Positions 40,000 through 50,000 of a stretch of DNA of 50,000 nucleotides are shown in pieces (positions within the stretch are counted from its first letter, which is position 1; every line of letters begins with the position of its first letter). Below the pieces are notes generated by a model. The model worked only from the letters and a program-made list of their open reading frames with translations, was not told the DNA's origin and did no database searches. This stretch comes from Neocallimastix lanati (nom. inval.). Lineage: Eukaryota; Neocallimastigomycota; Neocallimastigomycetes; Neocallimastigales; Neocallimastigaceae. The stretch is taken from positions 195,001-245,000 of the forward strand of contig JACVTC010000122.1 of NCBI GenBank assembly GCA_016946835.1, written 5' to 3'. The translations under genes and the position numbers were made by a program.

Positions 40000-40840
40000 T
40001 AAAAAGAATATTTATTAATAAATAATTAGCTATTGAATAATAATTATGTGAAAGCCTATTAAAGTGTTCTCTCAATATTCCTTCTGTCCTTGAAGTGGTG
40101 AGAAAAATAAGAGAGGTACACACATATAATAATAAATAATAAATAATAAATAATTAAATAATTGAATAATAAATAAACTGAATGATAAATAATAAAATTG
40201 AATAATTGAATAATAATAAAAAAGTATTTATTAATAAATAATAAATAATAAATAATAAAAAGAGTATTTATTAATAAATAATAAATAATAAATAATAAAA
40301 AGAGTATTTATTAATAAATAATAAATAATAAATAATTAAATAATAAATAATAAATAATAAATAATAAATAATAAATAATAAATAATTAATAATAAATAAT
40401 AAATAATTAATAATAAATAATAAATAATTAATAATAAATAATAAATAAATTAATAATAAATAATAAATAATAAATAATAAATAATAAATAATAAATAATA
40501 AATAATAAATAAATTAATAATAAATAATAAATAATAAATAATAAATAATAAATAATAAATAATAAATAATAAATAATAAATACTAAAATAATAAATAATA
40601 AATAATAAATAAATAATAAATAATAAAAAGAGTATTTATTAATAAATAATAAATAATAAAAGAGTATTTATTAATAAATAATAAATAATAAATAATAAAA
40701 GAGTATTTATTAATAAATAATAAATAATAAAAAGAGTATTTATTAATAAATAATAAATAATAAAAAGAGTATTTATTAATAAATAATAAATAATAAATAA
40801 TTAAATAATAAATAATAAATAAATAATAAATAAATTAAAT
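40000..40840. repeat. (AATAAAT)n array, A-strand orientation
   Basis: About eight AAAAAGAG-TATTTATTAATAAATA units (for example near 40215, 40257, 40299, 40625, 40661, 40697, 40731 and 40764) set in AATAAAT repeats. A short, more complex patch lies at 40040-40120. Confidence 0.9.
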
Positions 40841-41485
40841 AAAAAATGTTACACCGAACTAAAAAAAAAACTTAAATATAATGTATTTGCATATATTATA
40901 TATTTATTTAATATATAGGCAAATGTAAATATAAATAATTTAATATATCATAATATATTAAATAAATAAAATCAATCGAATACAATATATCAAATGGAGA
41001 AATATTTTATAGATACAATTTTTAATAAAAACAAAAAAAAATTTTTTTTATTTATTTATTTAATTTCTTTTTTAGTTAACTACAAAAAAAGAATAAAAAT
41101 AAAAATAAAGAATAATAATAAATAATAATAAATAATACTACTACTACTACTACTTACTACTACTACTACTACTACTAATAATAATAATAAAAATAAAAAT
41201 GAAAAATATAGAAATAAAATAAAATATAAAGATATAAAGAAAAATATTTAAATATAAAAGTATTGGAATATAATTAATAAATATTTAAATATAAAAATAT
41301 TTAAATATAAAAGTGGATATATAAATATTATTTAATATCAATATTTTTTTTTTTAAAAGACCTTTTTTTTTCAAAAAAAAAATTACATCATAAAAAATGA
41401 TTAGTTATTTGAAAAAAAAATTTTTTTTTCATTAAAAACTCTAATTTAATCTAATAATAATAGATAAAATAGATAAATAAATAAA
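40841..41485. other. A+T-rich spacer inside the third inverted pair
   Basis: Contains an ACT run at 41140-41177 and several TATTTAAATATAAA repeats at 41245-41330. No gene seen. Confidence 0.5.
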
Positions 41486-42380
41486 TAATTATTTATTATT
41501 TATTATTTATTAATAAATACTCTTTTTATTTATTACATTTATTATTTATTAATAAATACTCTTTATATTATTTATTATTTATTAATAAATACTCTTTTTA
41601 TTATTTATTATTTATTAATAAATACTCTTTTTATTATTTATTATTTATTAATAAATACTCTTTTTATTATTTATTATTTATTATTTATTAATAAATACTC
41701 TTTTTATTATTCAATTATTTATTATTTATTATTTATTATTTATTATTTATTATTTATTATTTATTATTTATTATTTAATTATTTATTTATTATTTATTAT
41801 TTATTATTTATTATTTATTATTTATTATTTATTAATAAATACTCTTTTTATTTATTTATTATTTATTATTTAGTATTTATTATTTATTATTTATTAATAA
41901 ATACTCTTTTTATTTATTTATTATTTATTATTTATTTATTATTTATTATTTATTATTTATTATTTATTATTTATTATTTATTATTTATTATTTATTATTT
42001 ATTATTTATTATTAATTTATTTATTATTTATTGTTAATTATTTATTATTTATTATTAATTATTTATTATTTATTATTAATTATTTATTATTTATTATTTA
42101 TTATTTATTATTTATTATTTATTATTTAATTATTTATTATTTATTATTTATTATTTATTATTTATTATTTATTATTTAATTATTTATTATTTATTATTTA
42201 TTAATAAATACTCTTTTTATTATTTATTATTTATTATTTATTAATAAATACTCTTTTTATAATTATTATTATATATTTATTATTATATATTAATAAATAC
42301 TCTTTTTATTATTTATTATTTATTATTAAATAATAAATACTCTTTTTATTATTTAATTATCTATTATTCAATTATTCACT
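41486..42380. repeat. (ATTTATT)n array, T-strand orientation
   Basis: About twelve palindrome-CTCTTTTT units within TTATTTA repeats. The first five are closely spaced (about 32-44 bp); later ones are separated by long TTATTTA tracts. Confidence 0.9.
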
Positions 42381-45609
<3,229 letters not shown>

Positions 45610-46215
45610 AATAATTAATAGTATATTTATTAAATAATAAATAATAAATAATAAATAATAAAAAGAGTATTTATTAATAAATAATAAATAATAAATAAAT
45701 AATAAATAATAAATAATAAAAAGAGTATTTATTAATAAATAATAAATAATAAATAATTAATAATAAATAATAAATAATAAATAATTAAAAAGAGTATTTA
45801 TTAATAAATAATAAATAATAAATAATAAATAATAAATAATAAATAATTAAAAAGAGTATTTATTAATAAATAATAAATAATAAATAAAATAATTAAATAA
45901 TTAAATAATTAAATAATTAAATAATAAATAATAAATAAAATAATTAAATAATTAAATAATTAAATAATTAAATAATAAATAATAAATAATAAAAGGAGTA
46001 TTTATTAATAAATAAATAATAAATAATAAATAATTGAATAATTAAATAATTAAATAATTAAATAATTAAATAATTAAATAATTAAATAATTAAATAATTA
46101 AATAATTAAATAATAAAAGGAGTATTTATTAATAAATAAATAATTAAATAATTAAATAATTAAATAATTAAATAATTAAATAATTAAATAATTAAATAAT
46201 AAATTATAATAAAAA
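45610..46215. repeat. (AATAAAT)n and (AATAATT)n array, A-strand orientation
   Basis: About six AAAAAGAG or AAAAGGAG palindrome units (near 45660, 45717, 45786, 45847, 45993 and 46115) in AATAAAT repeats, with long AATTAAAT-type tracts at 45890-46200. Confidence 0.9.
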
Positions 46216-47329
46216 AGTTTTTAATTAATAATAAATACGTAATAGATTATAAATAATAAACCTAAAAAATATATCAGATATTAGATATCAATAAAACCAA
46301 TTTAATTTTTGATGTTTCTGATTTTAAAAAAAAATATCAAATACAAATTAAATATAATAACAATCATTAAATAAATCATAAAATAATTATAATAGTAATT
46401 ATAAGTTAAAAAAAAAAAAATAAAAAATCTTATTACAAAAATAATAGTTTAAATTTAGGATTCCCTTTATATTCTTTTCTTTCATAAATATGCACTTTAT
46501 ATTTATATATTACTAATACATAAAATAGATAAAAAAAAAAAAAAAAAAAAGAGTGAAAGAGTGAAAGAAAGAAAGAGAAAAGAGAATGATAATTAATTAA
46601 ATTATTTTTTAGTTTAAATTTTGTTTATAAAAAAAAAGTTTTTTTTTTTTTTTTTTTTTGAAAAATTGGAAATGGTATTATTATTACCATTATATTTAAA
46701 TTTTAGTTTTTTTTTTTTTTTTTTTTATTTTTTTTTATTTTTATTTTATTTATGGTTTATTTATTCATATGGAATGATTTTTTTTTTTAATAAAAGATGA
46801 TTTAGATAATATGATTTTTTTTTTATTTCTTAATTAAAATTATATGGATTATTTTTATATTTTTTCTAAAAAATGAAAAAATGATTAAAGGTGATTTTTA
46901 AATCCTATAAATCCTATTTTATATTTCATTTATCCTTTATTTTTATTTTTATTTTTATTTTTATTTTTTAATTAAATGATATTCATTTTTAATTGTAATA
47001 TGAAATAATAAAGTAAAAGTAAGAAAAAGAGAAAAAAAATTAATATTATAATTATAATAATAATAAAAGGGGCCTTCATAAAAAAAAAAAATAAATCGAA
47101 CAAGATGACTTTTTAAAAAATTTAAAGTCAGTTAATTAATAATAAATAAATTAAAATTAATTGAAAAGATGAAATGGTGGTAAATGTTATGGGTTAAGGG
47201 AAAAAAATATAATAATAAAATATAATAATAAAATATTAATATGAAATCTTTTTAAAAAAAATATATATATTTTAATAAAGTAATTTATTTATTATTTTTT
47301 TTTAATAAATACTTTATTATTTAATTATT
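46216..47329. other. A+T-rich spacer inside the fourth inverted pair
   Basis: Homopolymers and (TTTTA)n at 46930-46965; purine-rich GAGTGAAAGAGTGAAAGAAAG at 46551-46571. No gene seen. Confidence 0.5.
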
Positions 47330-48460
47330 TAATATATTTCGTTTATTGTTTATTATTTAATTATTTATAATATATTATTTATTATTTATTATTTATTAAT
47401 AAATACTCTTTTTTATTATTTATTATTTATTATTTATTAATAAATACTCTTTATTATTATTTATTATTTATTATTTATTATTTATTATTTATTATTTATT
47501 ATTTATTATTTAATTATTTATAATATATTATTTATTATTTATTATTTATTAATAAATACTCTTTTTTATTATTTATTATTTATTATTTATTAATAAATAC
47601 TCTTTATTATTATTTATTATTTATTATTTATTATTTATTATTTATTATTTATTATTTATTATTTATTATTTATTATTATTTATTATTTATTATTATTTAT
47701 TAATAAATACTCTTTTTTATTATTTATTATTTATTATTTATTATTTATTATTTATTATTTATTATTTATTATTTATTATTTATTATTTATTATTTATTAT
47801 TTATTATTTATTAATAAATACTCTTTATTATTATTTATTATTTATTATTTATTAATAAATATTCTTTATTATTATTTATTATTTATTATTTATTATTTAT
47901 TATTTATTATTTATTATTTATTATTTATTATTTATTATTTATTATTTATTATTTATTATTTATTATTTATTATTTATTATTTATTATTTATTATTTATTA
48001 TTTATTATTATTTATTAATAAATACTCTTTTTTATTATTTATTATTTATTATTTATTATTTATTATTTATTATTTATTATTTATTATTTATTAATAAATA
48101 CTCTTTATTATTATTTATTATTTATTATTTATTAATAAATATTCTTTATTATTATTTATTATTTATTATTTATTATTTATTATTTATTATTTATTATTTA
48201 TTATTTATTATTTATTAATAAATACTCTTTATTATTTATTATTTATTTATTTATATTTATTACTTATTATTTATTAATCAATTATGTATTATCTAATTAT
48301 TTAATTATTTATTATTTTTTTATTATTTATTATTCAATTATTTATTATTTATTATTTATTTATTATTCATTATTTATTATTTATTATTTTTTTTATTATT
48401 TATTAATAAATACTCTTTTTTATTTATTATTATTTATTATTTATTATTCAAATATTAATT
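47330..48460. repeat. (ATTTATT)n array, T-strand orientation
   Basis: About twelve palindrome-CTCTTTTT or CTCTTTATT units in TTATTTA repeats. Larger blocks repeat, such as 47395-47470 against 47548-47620, about 153 bp apart. Confidence 0.9.
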
Positions 48461-49029
48461 ATTATTTTATTAATTATTATGTATTGATAATTTATTATTT
48501 AATAATTATTTAATAATTAATAATTTATAATTTAATTATTTATAATTTAATTATTTATTATTATTCAATATTATTCAATTATTTACTATTTAATTAATTA
48601 TTTAATTATTAATTATTTAATTATAATTTATTATTTTATTATTATTTTATTAATTATTAAGTATTTATTATTTTATATTTTAATATTTAATATTTTATAT
48701 TTATTATTCAACTATTTAATATTTATTATCATTCAATATATTTAATATTTAATATATAATAATAAATAGTAATTTAAGTAATAATAAAATAAAATAATGA
48801 ATAATTATAATAAATAATAAATAATAAATAAATAATAAAAAAATAATTAATTAAATAATAAATAATTAGTAATAAATAATAAGTAAAATAAATAATAACT
48901 AATAAATAATAACTAATAAATAATAACTAATAAATAAATAAATAATAAATAAATAATAAAATAATATAATAAAATAATGAATTATTATATAATAATTAAT
49001 AAATAAATAAAATAATAAATAATAAAAAA

Positions 49030-49061
<32 letters not shown>

Positions 49062-49340
49062 AAAATAATATAATAGAATAATGAATAATTATATAACAAA
49101 AAAGTAATTAGAAATAAAAAATAAGAAAATAATAATTATTTAAATAATAAATAATTAAATAATTAAATAATAAATACAAAATAATCAATAGTAAACAATA
49201 TATAATAAATAATAAATAAAAATAATCAATAGTAAACAATATATAATAAATAATAAATGAATAAATAATAAATAATTGAATAATAAATAAATAAATAAAT
49301 AAATAAATGTATATACTTAAATAAATAAATAAATATATAC
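48461..49340. repeat. Degenerate AT repeats, ending in an (AATAAAT)n block
   Basis: Mixed TTATTAATTA sequence to about 48750, then AATAAAT and AATAACT repeats on the plus strand to about 49335. A duplicated ATAATCAATAGTAAACAATA segment occurs at about 49180 and 49222. Confidence 0.85.
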
Positions 49341-49708
49341 TTAAATCAAAAGGTATCCATAAAATAACATGAAAATTTTTTTTATCATACTTTCTTAATA
49401 TATTGATTTATGTTTAATTTAAGTCATTCTACTGTTTTATCTATTTTATACTATTTTGTAAACAGATGATACTCCATTTTATTATTTTCTCCAATTTTCC
49501 ATATTAGTATTGATAATAGTGATGGCGGTCTTAACAAATTGGATAAGGTTCGGCGTACGAACAAGTTTTGATGAAACACCAATGACTATCGTCATAACCT
49601 TCAGTCATCACTCTTATCCTGTGTAAACAACCTTTTATTTTATTTTATTTTATTTATTTATTTTTTTTAACAACATGGATAATCCTTTATTTTACCAAAA
49701 ACTTAAAA

Positions 49709-49751
<43 letters not shown>

Positions 49752-50000
49752 TGGATAATCTTTTATTTTACTAAAAACCTAAAAAAAGGTTTTTTTTTTT
49801 TTTTTTTTTTTTTTGTTCCTCATCATCATCTTCTTCCTTTTTCTTCCTTTTTAAAGGATACCTCATCTATCCTTTTTAGTATTCCATTCTCTATCCTGAT
49901 TTTTGTAGTCTACTTCAGGTATTGACCTTTTAGAACAGCATGACTAATTATTTAAGGAACAAGTTTAGGTATCTGATTTCTTTAATTTTATTGTAATATT
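49341..50000. other. More complex edge region; possible eroded gene end, unidentified
   Basis: Sequence complexity and G+C rise here. On the minus strand an acceptor-like TTTACACAG (about 49618-49626) precedes an open stretch of 28 codons with RVMTEGYDDSHWC and CSYAEPYPIC, ending at TAA near 49533-49535. On the plus strand a 34-codon ORF runs 49522-49626. Two copies of a 76-bp unit starting AACAACATGGATAATC lie at 49669 and 49745. No family can be named with confidence. Confidence 0.35.

Noticed and set aside
49860-49960. Degenerate fungal dockerin on the minus strand
   Set aside because: Only a loose Cys/Tyr/Trp pattern, with in-frame stops and wrong spacing by at least one residue.

Overview
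This window looks like a nuclear contig from an extremely A+T-rich eukaryote. Coding islands of normal complexity, with GT-AG introns made almost only of A and T, sit among homopolymers, ATT/AATAAAT microsatellites and a dead LINE. An anaerobic gut fungus (Neocallimastigomycota) is the best guess, because the Cus1/SF3B2-type exons read like fungal ones and intergenic DNA this rich in simple repeats is known from that group. This is inference; a dictyostelid is less likely given the roughly 36 kb gene desert.

Positions 1-2.7 kb hold, on the minus strand, the first five exons (376 complete codons) of a splicing factor 3b subunit 2 gene that runs off the left edge. Positions about 3.2-5.25 kb hold a 5'-truncated, stop-riddled non-LTR retrotransposon (LINE) on the minus strand. 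Positions 6.3-13.65 kb hold a very large two-exon Argonaute gene on the minus strand. Its catalogue-style single ORF is wrong at both ends: the true ATG is at 13651 (an upstream TTG is not a start), and the in-frame stop near 6848 lies inside an intron. A small 3' exon (6337-6461) supplies the conserved Argonaute C-terminus ending MYFM. The product is about 2302 aa: about 1350 residues of N/S/G/Q/M-rich disordered sequence with several internal tandem repeats and a PAM2-like motif, then the N-PAZ-MID-PIWI core. The guide 5'-phosphate pocket is intact, but the first catalytic Asp of the slicer tetrad is Asn.

From 13.65 kb to about 49.3 kb I find no credible gene. This desert is built of (AATAAAT)n/(ATTTATT)n minisatellite arrays carrying a recurrent 16-bp palindrome next to a CTCTTTTT block. 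The arrays come as four inverted pairs. There is also a cluster of six dispersed copies of a roughly 160-bp non-repetitive module with a GTCATATGAC palindrome (32.2-34.6 kb), several smaller tandem repeats, and a pure ATT microsatellite of about 87 units. The last 650 bp regain sequence complexity and may hold the eroded end of another gene, not identified.

The two real genes act in RNA biology (U2 snRNP splicing; small-RNA silencing) but nothing in the sequence ties them together beyond sharing a strand.
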